Source of the DNA: Thelonectria olida
Lineage: Eukaryota; Ascomycota; Sordariomycetes; Hypocreales; Nectriaceae
Assembly: GCA_020736575.1 (NCBI GenBank)
Contig: JAGPYM010000006.1
Location: 1,798,001-1,862,000 of the forward strand
DNA length: 64,000 nucleotides
Direction: 5' to 3'
The notes beneath the pieces were generated by a model. It did not search any database, was not told the origin of the DNA, and saw only the letters and a program-made list of their open reading frames with translations. Numbering within the stretch: position 1 is the first letter of the stretch; each line of letters begins with the position of its first letter. Shown here piece by piece: positions 22,899-34,517 of the stretch. Made by a program: the position numbers and the translations under genes.

Positions 22899-25800
22899 TC
22901 ACTTAGTCCTGCCTCCTGCCCAACTGGGCCTTCTCGATCTCTGTGAGGGCGGCCGAACCGGCTCATCTTCTACTTCAAAATCTTCGTCATCCTGCACCCC
23001 GTTAGAGTCGCGATGGCTCATTCGGTACGTCAACGCACTGAGCTTGTCCTTCAAGTTGCTGGTGCCCGTCTTGCGACGCACCCCGCCCTCGTGACCGCTC
23101 ATGCTTGACGTGGGTCGTTCGATGCCTGTGCCCATCCGCCTGAATGCCGCCTGGTGCTGTGAGTGCTGTGAAAGTTGTGAGATCTGTGATGGTGCTAAGC
23201 TGTGTCCACTGCTCGTTCCTGGTCGAAGAAGTTCGATTCCCTGCTGGTGTCTGGTGCGGTTATCGTCAATCGGTGTCGGTGGTGTCATCATTAGGTATGT
23301 AGGGACGCTGGTCGGGCCGCCGTGTGCCCCCGAACCGCCGTTGCGGTGAGATTTGCGACTCGCGACGCTGGAGCTGCGGCTTCGTCGCCGAGACATGGTC
23401 GATGGCGGGATACTACTGTGTGTACTGCCGGCGCGAAGTGAGCGTGGCGGTGAGCGTGAAAAGTCCACCGGCGATGTGCCGTAGATACTAGACGAATCGT
23501 CACTGTCGTTAAGGCTGCCGGGGTAATGCTGTGAGCCTCCAGATGACGAAGGAGCAATCAGTACGGAACTATTGGCCAACTCTCGGAGCTTGTTGCGCTG
23601 CTCAGCATTAGGCCGATGCTTAGAAAACTTGTTCCCAATGAGAGCGCCTGTGTGAGAGATGAGCGCCTTCACCACGGCCTTCTTGAGTGCCAGTGCGAGA
23701 TCTAGGTTGGACCACGTCTTGTTCTGCCACTCAATATTCGGCATTCGGAAGACAAAGTCGTGTACATCCTCAAAGTTGCGCTGGTCCTTGCCCTTGTAGC
23801 TCAAGCAAAGAACCACGGATGGCATCTTGATGGACGCAAACGTCATGAAGTTGCTGGCACGTGTCATCATCTTGGTCAGGTCGTCCGACGGTTGCTTGTC
23901 TTTGTCATTGGCCTTCTTGCCGCCCAAGCCGAATCGTCCCCGCCTCTCGGTGCTGGCGATGGATTGATCATCCCTCGATGATAGACCCGTGTTGGTGCGT
24001 CCTATGCCCAGACGAGGAGCGGCTGTTGACCGCAATGACTCGTGTGAAGCCTTCTTGAGCATAGTCTTGGACGTTGGGCCGCGGAACAAACGGAACGAGT
24101 GGCCGTCACCACTGTGGACGCTCAAGGCCTTCTTTGACGATGACGGTCTGTCTGCCTTTGTGTTCGACGTCAATGTTGGCTGCAGACGGAGCTCCAACGA
24201 TCCTGGCCGTGTTGAGAAAGATGACGAGTCTTTGTCAGTCGAGTTCGTCTCAGACCGACCGTTCGAGCCTGGCATGGACTCGTCGTCATCGTCATCGCCA
24301 GTCAGCTGCTTGAGCATGAAGGGTGAGTTGTTCTTTGCATCGCCATCGGGGGCGTCACCCATCTTGTCTCCATCCATACCAGGGAAGATGTACTCAAACA
24401 ACCGCCTGCCCAGTTCGCGCTCCAGTTGGACCTTGATGGGCAAAACGTTAACCTCGAAGCGGTCCATGACGGGAATTCCGGCAATGGCTTCTAGCATGTA
24501 CCAATACACCGTGATCATTTCCCTGGTTTCCATGTCGGGGCCCAGTGGCCTCTCCGGATCGACGTAAGGCGCAACCATCTCGGGGTATGTAGCATCCGGC
24601 AACAGATTCAGACCGAGCACCTTGCCAACTCGGATAAGATTGACATGTGAGCCATCCGAATTGTCAGTACGGTCGTATTCCAGGTCTTTCAGCTGCAACT
24701 CTACCAAGGGGTCATTGGAATCCTGCATGAGGTGCCAGACAATATCTCGAACCGAGATATTCCATCTCAACAAGCCCGTGCTATCCGAATTGACGTCGAA
24801 CTTCCTCTGAGAAGATGTGATGGCCTTCATCATGAAGAATAGTTCGTCCTCGCAAGCCGCTAGATCTCGTTCCAAGCGAAGGCGATCCTCCCAGCCTCTC
24901 TTGTCAAGGTACTTGGCGTAGATCTGGAAGTGTTCCTTGATTTCTTCCATCTGTCTGATCCGCTGCTGAAGCTTTTGGACCATGGCCGGAGCTCCACTCA
25001 GGTCGCTAAAATCGGACGCCAGGATGATCTTCTCCAGCCTTTCGCTCCTCGTCTTCTCCAAGGGTTCATTGTACATGAGAAGATCCAGCACAATGACGTA
25101 TAGGGCATAGTACTGTGACGAATTGCAGAGCGCTCGGGCTTGAGGGAACTCGACCCAAAGGTTGTCCATTCGGTTCTCTGTGCTCTCTTGGTACGCTTCG
25201 TTGTCCACATCGGTATTGACCTCGTCGTTGTACTTGAGACGTAGTGTATTGTATTTGTCGTATCGAATCATGGCTGACGTCTTTTGGACAACTCGCTTGA
25301 ACCCGAAGGGATCGGCTTGGAAGTCAAACACAACCTCAACAGGCACCCATGGTGGCCACGAAGATCCATTTGTCGTGCCATACTTGCTGCCAACGTACAT
25401 CGACAGCAGGTTGGTAAGGAACCATTTCTGATGGGTGACGAAGAATTGAATGCTGTCCATGTTGACCAAGAACCGGCGTTGGACAAGCCCACTCACTGTA
25501 TCCGAGATTCGTTCCGAGTCCATGACTTCAATCACCTTGAGCTCCATGCCCTTTGCCGTAGCCAAAACCACATGCTTCTTGTTCTTGTCACTCTGGAGCT
25601 GGATCTGAGGTGCAATGACGCGAATGTGGTAGCTGCTCTGAGGAGTAAACTCTTCAGCAATGCCGCATACTAGGTCTTCGATGGACCCTTCAATGACGCC
25701 GTCCTGATTGGTGCTCCAGGTAGCATTGGTGAACTTGCGCCCTTCGCCCAGGATCTTCTTGATCCGATCCTCAATATCCAACGGGTCATCGCTTTCGTTG

Positions 25801-28800
25801 ATGCTTGGATCCTTGGACGACACTGTTGTGCCGTGTGTCGACTTGGGCTTGCTGTTGGCCTTGGCCCTGTTCTGCTCTTCCACAATATCCAGGATAAACT
25901 TGATAGCTGGTCGTGAAAGGTAGTAGATGAAACCACGGCGTTGGCTGATCTGGTGGAAGTAGCGAAGAACGATGTTTCGTAATAGGTTGTTCCACTTCAG
26001 CTGCAGATTGTGGATGATGAACCTATTATTAAACTCGCTCTCGAACTCCGTGTTTGCCGGAATATGCATCGTCTCGTCGTGCATTCCCATGGAGCCAACC
26101 GACCGCCTCCGATCGCCACTGGCCCTTGTACTGGCCCAAGACGGTTTTGCCCGAGTTTGGCCCAACATTGACTCTAAGAACTCCTTCTTCTCGCGCAACA
26201 CATGGGTGTGCTTTCTCAGCTGTTCAAAATCTTGCACCAACTCAGGATCTGAGCCATCAGACCTGATGACCTGCAACTCCGCTTCGCCTACATTGAGAGC
26301 ATGTGTTTGCATTTGAACACCAAGCTGATTGAGTCTTTCCTGGAGGATTTGCCCTTGCACTCGGATAGGATCGTTGTCGTGATTCAGGATGCAGAAATGA
26401 GTGGGCTCGTTGCCGAATGGGCTGGTTCGACTTGGGTCTCCCGCAATGACGCCACCGATATCGGTTTGACGGAAGTATGTCAATCGAGGCGCATAGGCCA
26501 AGGGAAGAATCTTCGTATCAGGATGAGGCTCGGTTGGGAGGATCCAATCCAGCTCAACGAAATCATCCATGTCAATCCAGCTGTAATCATTATCCGGGAT
26601 TGTGAAGCGAGAGAGATCTGGTTTGTCGTCCGCGTCGCTTATCAAGGTTGCAATCAACCCCTTCTTGATAGCTTCGGTCGTCGTCCCCTTTAAGCTGGCA
26701 GATACAGCCCGAACATCTGCACTGACGAGATCCAGCTGGGCAGCATGAATCTGAATGCCAGAGGTGCGAGCAGTTTCGGTGTGACGACTCTTGCCGAGCG
26801 TGTTGAACTCCTCTCTCCGTTGGTGCAAATCCAACGAGAAGCTGTCAAAGCGAACCTTAACACCCGTCGCGGAGACCGCGTTCTCCGAGTAGTCCTCAAC
26901 ATCTTTGTGTTTGTAAATATGGCTCAAGAACAGAGGCGCCAACAGAAGGTTGTACTTGACAGTCGCCAAGTGCCGACCAAACTTCTTGCTGTTCTTTTCA
27001 CGGCCAGGGAACAGTGTCCCTTGGCGAATTGGCAACGACAGGGGCTGTCCAAAGAGACCCCACCAAGCAAAGAAGTGAGTAAAGAAACGTGGAGTAAGAT
27101 GAACAGTGTTGTAACTCCTTGACGGTTCTGGGTTCTCTGATAGCCAATCACGGTCAACTGGTGCTCTCACCGCAATCGACAGGTGAATATGCCGACTCCT
27201 GAACCCACGCATAGCGTCGTATGGGAGGCCATTTTCTGACTTGGCAAAGATCGGATTCTTGAGGACAACATCGTAATGAGGCATGAAGTCAAAGCTTCGC
27301 AGTCCATCTTCGTCAATGGCGCGCTCAAAGATAAGCCCTCCCAGAAATTGGACCTTGCCGGAGAGTTTCATCACGACCTTCTTGAAACTGGCCTCGGACT
27401 TGTACTTGTCCTCCGGCGCGTGTCTCTCGAGCTCGTTCTGCAACCGAGCTGCCTCCCGAACTTCGTGACTGTAGTCGGGGACCGCAAGAACATACTCGCT
27501 GCTTTCGATAGCAATGAACCGCTTTGGATCATCCTCAGCGTTGATAGCCCATTTGACATCATTGCGCCAACACATGAGGAATCCGGCGCCGTTACCAGTG
27601 AGTTGATATGGATCACGCGTACCTTTAAGAGCAAGGTGCATGTCGCCGTCGCCCTGCCAGGCCGCGTGTATCCGAGAGTGGAAGTTGAGACGCAGCTTGT
27701 CCCAAAAGCCAACCTTTTCAGATGGGTCGAGTTGGGGTTTTGTGAAGGATTCGATTACCATCATCATGTCCTGGACAGCTGGTTGATAGCATGGGCCCCA
27801 GGTAATGCGTGTTGGAAGTGCTGTATTGACGTTCATGTACACATCAGAGTATGACTTGACAGGGCCAATTGTACGACGGACTTCGATCGCAAAGCCACCC
27901 TCGTGAGACGTTGGGTCTGCGTTTCTGGGAGGGATGACATTGACTCGAACTCGGCGAGTGGACTCGACACCTCGAAATTCTTCCGCGACAACGAAGTTGC
28001 CTTTGAGCGATACTGACTGAAGCTTGGAGGATTGCCCGTATTTCATAGGTGGGAAATGCAACAGGGGCAACGGGTAGTCACGCAACGTCACCTTCGCTTC
28101 GCCCATCTCAATGCCCACATGCAAAGGCACCAACAGACTGTACTGCATATCCTTGGGCATCCCCTTTCCAATCTTGTGCAAGAAGTTTGGCAAATCCTTC
28201 AATGGGAATGTTGGCTTATCGACCGTAAAATGGAGATCGCTAATAAAAGTAGACATCAACGCTGGCCGACGGGGCACCTCGAGAACATTTTCAGCTTCTT
28301 CAATGTCGTCCGGCAGTTGATTGGGCCCCCAAAACTGGCTCCGGGCTTCCTTGACATCGTTCTGGCAGATCTGATAGGCCTTTTCGATACGCATCTTCCA
28401 GCTCTGGGCATTAAAGATGTCTAGATGTAACCGAGCGTCATGTTCAGTAACCTTGGAAGATCCGTTGACTCCAAGACTCTCTGACTCGGGGTCGTATCTT
28501 GGAATCCTTCCTCGGTTGACGCCTGAGTGGCCGTCCATATGGCTCAGAGCATCGAGACTCCGGCTACGGTGTGAAGCCGAAGAGGGTGCATCAGGTCGGC
28601 CACGAGGGAAGGTGGATCGAGATCGGATCTTGCTCGAGCCCCTCCGAATTTCCTCCTCGCGAACCTTCTTCAACTTGACTCGGAAGGCTTCCTCTCGGGC
28701 GAGCCTCTGCTTTTGCTCGATGAGGCCAGTGCGGTAGATCATGCCCAGCTTCCACTCGAAAGCGCCATCCTCCAACTCGAATAGAAAGTTCCGGGTTCTG

Positions 28801-31800
28801 ACAGAAATCTTTGGCACCAGCTTAGGGCCTTCAGGCTTCTTCTCTAGAATGTATTCATTGGTCCCCGTCTTGAAGCGATGGTGCAGCTGCTGGACCGCTT
28901 TGATGACGTTGATGAAATTGTCACTGATGTGACTGATTATCACCTCGTGGGGGATGGCGATGCGGACAGCTTCCGTCACAATGTCAATCATCTTCTCCTC
29001 AACGACTGGACCCTGGGGTGTCTTTTTCTTAGATTCGCGGAAATCAAGGCGACCGGACTTTATGCTGATCAACCTAGCCCAAACGTTTCGCATTCGCGGA
29101 GGTTCGGTGTATAATCTGACAAGCTTCGCAGCAATGTACGGGGTGACCCATCTATGTCGACCCATCTCCAGGCCATACATGTGCAGCATCACGCTCGGGT
29201 CGTGGGGCATCTCAGCCTTGAGCTGTACGAGTGCCGCTTTGAAGTCGACTGTGATCAGTTCCGGCACAACGGCAGATAGACCGTCGCCTAGGTCGCCAGG
29301 CGAGCCAGGAGGGGCTAGATGTTTGGAAGGCGGTGATAGGTCCTTTGCAGCGGTCTCTTGCCTGCGCCGGGGGAGATCGCGGCCTGTTCGCATGAAAGCC
29401 TTTCGCACGGTCATCACAGCAACTCCCACAGCATAATGTCGGTATAGAGAATACTGAGCAAGGATGGTTCGGACTAGGACCTGCACATTGAACATCGGTC
29501 CTTGCACATCGCTCGAGGCGGATAGCGACAGCTCTAGACGAGGAATGCAGAAAAATGGCTCCGGCTCCAACCTATCCATGGCATCCATGATCTGGGCCTC
29601 GATTCCCCGACCATATATAGTAAGTCGACGACCATCTCCGATATTTTGAGGCTTCTTCTTGGGTCGGGGGGAATGAGAAGGGGGAGGTGTAAAATCGGAA
29701 TCAGACTGGGTCATGGACCGGCTATTCGCACGTCTTCTAGATGCTCTCCTCTGCAATCCATCGAAACGATGCGCCCGATATTCAGCGGCCACGTTGTCCC
29801 AGTGAAGGAAAACACCACGAGTATCGTCTGAAATCTCCTCGTCGATTCCAGCAACCTCGACACTAAAGTCGGTGACCTCGACCTGGTATCGTAGAAGCCA
29901 ACTTGGCATCGAGCGTAAGAAATTCTTACCATGCGATGGCTTGGTAACTGGAGCCTTGTCCGGCTCCACGTCTATTCTCAGCTCTCGGACAATCTGACGG
30001 AGGCCATCGGTGATTTCAGGTCTGACCAAGCTGACAGAGGCAGACTGAAGATTTCCAGTCATTTCAACGTACACGTCTGGCCGTGCACCCAGATGCAATT
30101 TCATGTCAAACGACTCGGTGGTGATGAGACTAAAACGGTCGCCCGTATTAGTTTGGTAGTACAGGTCATGAGATTGCAGACGAACAGCGCCGTCGAGGGT
30201 GTAGTGAAGATCCTCAATAAGAGAGTGTGAGGATTCCATGTCGAGGGAAATAGATGAGATGGATGAAATGATGAGATCAAAGTCATCCGGATCCTCGGTT
30301 TTCTGGAGCGGTTTAAGTTTGATACGCACAACCGGTTCGTGCATGGAGAACTTGACGCTTGCCTTCGGAAGAAGGCGTGATATGAGATGCCGATTCTCGG
30401 CCTGAGCCTTTTGCGCCCTTGGTTTCGATTTCAGCATGGCGAGGAGAAGAGGTAGATGGCGCGGGTCAAGGTCCACAGATGGCGATGTGACGACCGAGTT
30501 GGCAAACATGATATTCGCATTTTTCTCCTCAACGATGCCACCTTGCAGTACTTCAACTGTCTTAGAGAGCAATGTTGTTTTGACAGTTGTGGTCGCCATG
30601 GGAATGTATATAAGGCGGTCCGAATGGCCTTCGCCGTCGTCGAGGCCAATGGAGATAGACAAGGCGGCAGCCAATGCCTCGTGCGCAATGGCCTGCGGAG
30701 GGAAGTACATCCTGTGCGCCGGCGACTTAGGATCGAGTCGGTGAAGATCGATGCCGACTTCCTTCATTGCGGCATTGAGCATGATGGGGTTCGCCCCTGA
30801 TTTGACTGAGTCGACCTTGGTCGTGAGCCCCAGGAAACTGACGGCAAACTGCACTTCCTTGACGCCTCTCAAGATGGAGCTGAAGAACTCTTTTGAATCA
30901 GACACGGTTCTCACCAAGTCCTCGTTCGTACTACCTGGCTCGTCAACTTCCTGTATCACCTTGCCGAGAAAGATGTCGATCGGCTCGTCAGCGGTAGGTG
31001 ACTTGGGGCTCTTGCGGCATTGTCTGAGTTTGGCGACACATGTTTGAATATCGTCAAAAGGAATGTGAAGTCGCCCAAGCTTCAAAGAAACCGCCGCATC
31101 TCGCAGTCCTTCTCTTGACTTGTACAAGTACCCGTGAATATTCAAAAAGAGATGATCCAATAATTCCATCGAGTCGGTGCCATCAGCGGTAAAAAGAACA
31201 CTTCGTACCGTCATCGTCCACTCAGCTTGTCGATCCTTGCTCGGCGAATGCTTTCTTTGCATAAAGAACCGAGCGCGATCCACCATCTTCGGTCGAGTAT
31301 CAACCGATAGCGTGAAGCTTCCGACTTGAACATTGCCAACGTCGACAATATTGACAGAGCAATTTGTCGCAACCACATCGATCAACTTGAGCCAGTTGAT
31401 GTTTCTGTGAAGTCTTTTGATCTTCTCTTTTATATCCGTGAGCTTCTTCCATGTTTCGCTTCGAATGATGGAACTTGTGGCCCGTCGGGTTGGTCGTGAT
31501 CGGGGGGGAGGCGCAGACTTCACATCAGATTTCGCATCGGATTTCTTATTCTTGTCCGAATCCGTAACAATCGGTTCAAACTCCGCCTCGACAGGTTTGT
31601 TGCCCTCTAACTCCCGAATATCCAAAGTGACAACGAGCTCGCTCAAAACAAGACTCAACCAGGTCGGCTGGGCGAAAGTCGGGCGGTGGACGTTGAGCCC
31701 CAGGCCGCGAATCTCGATTCTACATCCATCTCGTGGGGTGTACGCAAGTCGCCGTAGAGAGAAATAGCCGATTCTCTGAATTGAGATTCCAGTGATAATT

Positions 31801-31883
31801 CGGAGGACGGCGAGGAAGACGAAGGACGACAAGTAGAGCAGCACGACGAGGCCGAACACGAAAGTCGGATTTAGGAGAGCCAT
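22899..31883 (-). CDS. FMP27: FMP27/Hobbit-type bridge-like lipid-transfer protein (BLTP2)
   Basis: One uninterrupted frame of 2,994 residues runs from ATG 31883 to TGA at 22899. Residues about 8-30 are a hydrophobic N-terminal anchor, as in the FMP27/Hobbit/BLTP2 family, which is embedded in the ER and forms a long hydrophobic groove at membrane contact sites. The diagnostic family blocks are in order: the N-terminal chorein-like region, GFWDKLRL near residue 1390 (the GFWDK domain), the SW-type region around residues 1760-1790, and WPPWVPVEVVFDF near residue 2176 (the WPPW domain). A C-terminal Apt1/Golgi-localisation-type region and a Ser-rich disordered tail follow. The role, from the family, is bulk phospholipid transfer between the ER and the plasma membrane or another organelle. 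Length fits the family, and no frameshift or intron is needed across 9 kb. Confidence 0.93.
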   Translation of the reverse strand: MALLNPTFVFGLVVLLYLSSFVFLAVLRIITGISIQRIGYFSLRRLAYTPRDGCRIEIRGLGLNVHRPTFAQPTWLSLVLSELVVTLDIRELEGNKPVEAEFEPIVTDSDKNKKSDAKSDVKSAPPPRSRPTRRATSSIIRSETWKKLTDIKEKIKRLHRNINWLKLIDVVATNCSVNIVDVGNVQVGSFTLSVDTRPKMVDRARFFMQRKHSPSKDRQAEWTMTVRSVLFTADGTDSMELLDHLFLNIHGYLYKSREGLRDAAVSLKLGRLHIPFDDIQTCVAKLRQCRKSPKSPTADEPIDIFLGKVIQEVDEPGSTNEDLVRTVSDSKEFFSSILRGVKEVQFAVSFLGLTTKVDSVKSGANPIMLNAAMKEVGIDLHRLDPKSPAHRMYFPPQAIAHEALAAALSISIGLDDGEGHSDRLIYIPMATTTVKTTLLSKTVEVLQGGIVEEKNANIMFANSVVTSPSVDLDPRHLPLLLAMLKSKPRAQKAQAENRHLISRLLPKASVKFSMHEPVVRIKLKPLQKTEDPDDFDLIISSISSISLDMESSHSLIEDLHYTLDGAVRLQSHDLYYQTNTGDRFSLITTESFDMKLHLGARPDVYVEMTGNLQSASVSLVRPEITDGLRQIVRELRIDVEPDKAPVTKPSHGKNFLRSMPSWLLRYQVEVTDFSVEVAGIDEEISDDTRGVFLHWDNVAAEYRAHRFDGLQRRASRRRANSRSMTQSDSDFTPPPSHSPRPKKKPQNIGDGRRLTIYGRGIEAQIMDAMDRLEPEPFFCIPRLELSLSASSDVQGPMFNVQVLVRTILAQYSLYRHYAVGVAVMTVRKAFMRTGRDLPRRRQETAAKDLSPPSKHLAPPGSPGDLGDGLSAVVPELITVDFKAALVQLKAEMPHDPSVMLHMYGLEMGRHRWVTPYIAAKLVRLYTEPPRMRNVWARLISIKSGRLDFRESKKKTPQGPVVEEKMIDIVTEAVRIAIPHEVIISHISDNFINVIKAVQQLHHRFKTGTNEYILEKKPEGPKLVPKISVRTRNFLFELEDGAFEWKLGMIYRTGLIEQKQRLAREEAFRVKLKKVREEEIRRGSSKIRSRSTFPRGRPDAPSSASHRSRSLDALSHMDGHSGVNRGRIPRYDPESESLGVNGSSKVTEHDARLHLDIFNAQSWKMRIEKAYQICQNDVKEARSQFWGPNQLPDDIEEAENVLEVPRRPALMSTFISDLHFTVDKPTFPLKDLPNFLHKIGKGMPKDMQYSLLVPLHVGIEMGEAKVTLRDYPLPLLHFPPMKYGQSSKLQSVSLKGNFVVAEEFRGVESTRRVRVNVIPPRNADPTSHEGGFAIEVRRTIGPVKSYSDVYMNVNTALPTRITWGPCYQPAVQDMMMVIESFTKPQLDPSEKVGFWDKLRLNFHSRIHAAWQGDGDMHLALKGTRDPYQLTGNGAGFLMCWRNDVKWAINAEDDPKRFIAIESSEYVLAVPDYSHEVREAARLQNELERHAPEDKYKSEASFKKVVMKLSGKVQFLGGLIFERAIDEDGLRSFDFMPHYDVVLKNPIFAKSENGLPYDAMRGFRSRHIHLSIAVRAPVDRDWLSENPEPSRSYNTVHLTPRFFTHFFAWWGLFGQPLSLPIRQGTLFPGREKNSKKFGRHLATVKYNLLLAPLFLSHIYKHKDVEDYSENAVSATGVKVRFDSFSLDLHQRREEFNTLGKSRHTETARTSGIQIHAAQLDLVSADVRAVSASLKGTTTEAIKKGLIATLISDADDKPDLSRFTIPDNDYSWIDMDDFVELDWILPTEPHPDTKILPLAYAPRLTYFRQTDIGGVIAGDPSRTSPFGNEPTHFCILNHDNDPIRVQGQILQERLNQLGVQMQTHALNVGEAELQVIRSDGSDPELVQDFEQLRKHTHVLREKKEFLESMLGQTRAKPSWASTRASGDRRRSVGSMGMHDETMHIPANTEFESEFNNRFIIHNLQLKWNNLLRNIVLRYFHQISQRRGFIYYLSRPAIKFILDIVEEQNRAKANSKPKSTHGTTVSSKDPSINESDDPLDIEDRIKKILGEGRKFTNATWSTNQDGVIEGSIEDLVCGIAEEFTPQSSYHIRVIAPQIQLQSDKNKKHVVLATAKGMELKVIEVMDSERISDTVSGLVQRRFLVNMDSIQFFVTHQKWFLTNLLSMYVGSKYGTTNGSSWPPWVPVEVVFDFQADPFGFKRVVQKTSAMIRYDKYNTLRLKYNDEVNTDVDNEAYQESTENRMDNLWVEFPQARALCNSSQYYALYVIVLDLLMYNEPLEKTRSERLEKIILASDFSDLSGAPAMVQKLQQRIRQMEEIKEHFQIYAKYLDKRGWEDRLRLERDLAACEDELFFMMKAITSSQRKFDVNSDSTGLLRWNISVRDIVWHLMQDSNDPLVELQLKDLEYDRTDNSDGSHVNLIRVGKVLGLNLLPDATYPEMVAPYVDPERPLGPDMETREMITVYWYMLEAIAGIPVMDRFEVNVLPIKVQLERELGRRLFEYIFPGMDGDKMGDAPDGDAKNNSPFMLKQLTGDDDDDESMPGSNGRSETNSTDKDSSSFSTRPGSLELRLQPTLTSNTKADRPSSSKKALSVHSGDGHSFRLFRGPTSKTMLKKASHESLRSTAAPRLGIGRTNTGLSSRDDQSIASTERRGRFGLGGKKANDKDKQPSDDLTKMMTRASNFMTFASIKMPSVVLCLSYKGKDQRNFEDVHDFVFRMPNIEWQNKTWSNLDLALALKKAVVKALISHTGALIGNKFSKHRPNAEQRNKLRELANSSVLIAPSSSGGSQHYPGSLNDSDDSSSIYGTSPVDFSRSPPRSLRAGSTHSSIPPSTMSRRRSRSSSVASRKSHRNGGSGAHGGPTSVPTYLMMTPPTPIDDNRTRHQQGIELLRPGTSSGHSLAPSQISQLSQHSQHQAAFRRMGTGIERPTSSMSGHEGGVRRKTGTSNLKDKLSALTYRMSHRDSNGVQDDEDFEVEDEPVRPPSQRSRRPSWAGGRTK

Positions 31884-34517
31884 GATTTGAAGGCTCGCGG
31901 GAGCCTCTCCCGCCTAGCTGTCTATAATACATTAGTCCAAGGGCGGTGTGTGAGGTGGCGTGGTATGCAATCGCGACTCACCTTTGCTGCTGGCAGAAGA
32001 GGTATCATGCCCTCACTTTTACTCGAAGTTGTCGTGAAAGGACTACGCCATCGCGGACTCGGGAGGTCCAAGTGGGATCAGAGATGCCGAATTTCCGGTG
32101 CGTGCCACGGCTTTCCCGTCGCTTAACCTCCTAGGTAACCGAGGAAGAACTTCCTGCGTAAACAAGACAATGGAGATAGCTCGGGGATGTTGATAATCAA
32201 AAAGTTTGGTGTTTGGGTGTCGGAACGTTCGGCGTGGAGCCAAGCTCAAGGGGCGATGACCTGGGACGGGCCAGATTGTCGCGGCTAGGACAGTAGCGGG
32301 TTGGTTGTCGTGACGTCAAGGGCACCAATGGTCGACTTGAAAGAAAAGGGGGCGACGGACAGAGCACGCAGGGTGAGCGCGCAGAGCCGCAATCAAGGTC
32401 GAAAACAACGCCTGGTGAGAAAGGGGAGGCAACGGAGGAGCTTCGGATTGAGGTTGAAAGGACGACGAGGGGCTGGCGATGAAAAGATGCGTCGAGTTGG
32501 AGAAGATGGAAGATTTAGTGATGGACGGAGTAAGCATCTATCAGCCGTTCTGGTTGCTACCTGGTAGGTACCTAGCTATGTACCTGGGTACTCCGTACGT
32601 ACCTGCAGTCTTTTGGTGGGCGCCCCTTGCCCCCATTCGGTCTCTTCAGTGACCTCCAGAGGCCGCTATCCCGCTACGGTCGGCCCCTTGGCGGTATCTC
32701 CAGTGAGAATCCTCGCTAACCTGAAAGGTACTGCAGGGAGGACCCAGCGAAGGAGGGGTACTTGAGCTCTGGCTGCATTCCAGGAGCGTTCGTCGTCAAC
32801 ACCGGGAAGCACGGACCATTCACACCACATTTCCGCAATTCCCACTACTATTTTTTCTTTGCGATGCGCACGACTTTGTACCTCTACCGTTCACAGGCCA
32901 TTTACGAAGTACCTACCTATCTACTCTCAATGCGAAAGCTGCTGAATCCAGGTCAGTTCATGTAATTAGGTAGGTAGTTACGTCGTAATCTCGGCCGGAG
33001 GCTCGACCGAGACAGTTCCAATAAGCTTCGACAAAGCACTGCCGGGCATCAATACATCCCTACGTCTTTCTACCAGCCTCGATTTCGCCATGATGCGAGC
33101 ACGAACCGAACAGCAAGTCAAGGGCGACATACTACGAATACGGCGCAGGTTGCAGTCTCAAGCCCTGCGGTTCAAACCCTAGGTGCGACAAGGACTCGTC
33201 GTTGGGCCAGTCGCTTCCGGCGGGTCGCCTTCGAGACTCTCGTGTCAGTCCACCTGCCAAAGCCACCAGCCGGCCTGATTTGCATGTCTGTAAATGGGCC
33301 AATAGACATCGACGTGGGGTGTCTCTGCAATGCGTGTCAAGTTCACAATTGGTCACTTCCCACATGATCATTCTGTTCAGTGCGGGGAAGGGTGAATTGC
33401 ACACCGTCTTTGCGCCGTTAAGTCTTGAGAAGCGCTGGTAGCCAAAGTAGCTTCCATATACTTGTTGTAAGGGTGCACGCCTTTGTTGCTGGCGTCGTTT
33501 ATTTTGTGGCATCCTTCGGCATGTGTCCGAGCGCTGCACACCTCAGATGTCCAAAGTTGTTCGTTAGGGTTTGTAGATTTAGTTATAGCAATGAGAAGTC
33601 ATCCGTGCCGCAACGCCAGTTTCATATCGTCATGGCACATGAATCATTCTATATGGTCCCCATCTGGCCACGTCTCTATTCGCTTCCATCATCTTCACCC
33701 ATACACGTATGCACTTTGTATTCCGTTAGCCTCCTGGTCCCGCCTGTGTGGTCCGGGAGCCCTAGCGGGAGATCGACGAGAACATCTTCATGAAAACTAG
33801 AAAATCGCACCAGAGGCCATCGTGCCATTCAACAGTCGGACATCGAGCTGATCCTTGCGTAGTGTTTACAGAGTAGGTGCAGTCCCGTGATATCAGCATA
33901 GGAGCGAAGTTGAGGCGCACCAATTCCAGGTCTTCGAATACATCATGATGATGATTTAATGACAGCCGCGAAACTGCTTGGAATAAAACGATGGAAGCTC
34001 ATCTTGTTTTGGGAGCTAGCCTTTTCCCACCCGTATCAGCTTACGATGGCGTGTCATAGCGTGCTCTTTTGGCCCGTTGCAACGGCCACCAGAGACGCTC
34101 GACACCGGGGAGATGCTTCCATGCAGTGTCAAGTTACTCGGCGCATTTGCGTGTCCAAGGAAGCTGTCACACCTGATTGATTGGACCGAAGCCCTCGAAG
34201 TTTGTTGGGAGCCGAAGTTTGTTGGTGAGGCTCCGTGCAATCCTGGGATGGAGGGGCGGAGTCTTTAACAGGTACGTACTTTTCTTAGCTGTGGCTGTCA
34301 ATATCCTTGCGAGCATTTGACGTTACACCATCCATGTGCCGATGCGTGGCGCATGGCATTTGGAGATTGGGAATTTGCTTCAGCCGCTTCCAGGCACAAA
34401 CAGCCCCCAATAGGATGTAAACTTCCCCTCTTTGATGGTAAGGCTGCGCTTTTCCCTAGACTCAAGCAATCGAAATTCAGGGTGTGAATGGTTTACGTAT
34501 TTTACTCTCTTGATCTA
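31884..34517. other. Intergenic region, 2.6 kb, no gene seen
   Basis: This is the upstream region of FMP27 and the downstream region of the Tim17-like gene, both minus strand. It contains ACCTAGGTA-like words at about 32560-32610 and 32965-32980 (TAGGTACCTAGC, AATTAGGTAGGTAG). It also has a TTAGGGTTT word at 33564-33572 resembling a telobox. A T-loop-like GGTTCAAACCC at about 33170 is not part of a foldable tRNA. No coding gene is supported. Confidence 0.55.

Noticed and set aside
33121..33195. tRNA-like element with T-loop word GGTTCAAACCC
   Set aside because: The T-stem flanks do not pair, no 7-bp acceptor stem closes it, and no proper A box lies at the right distance.
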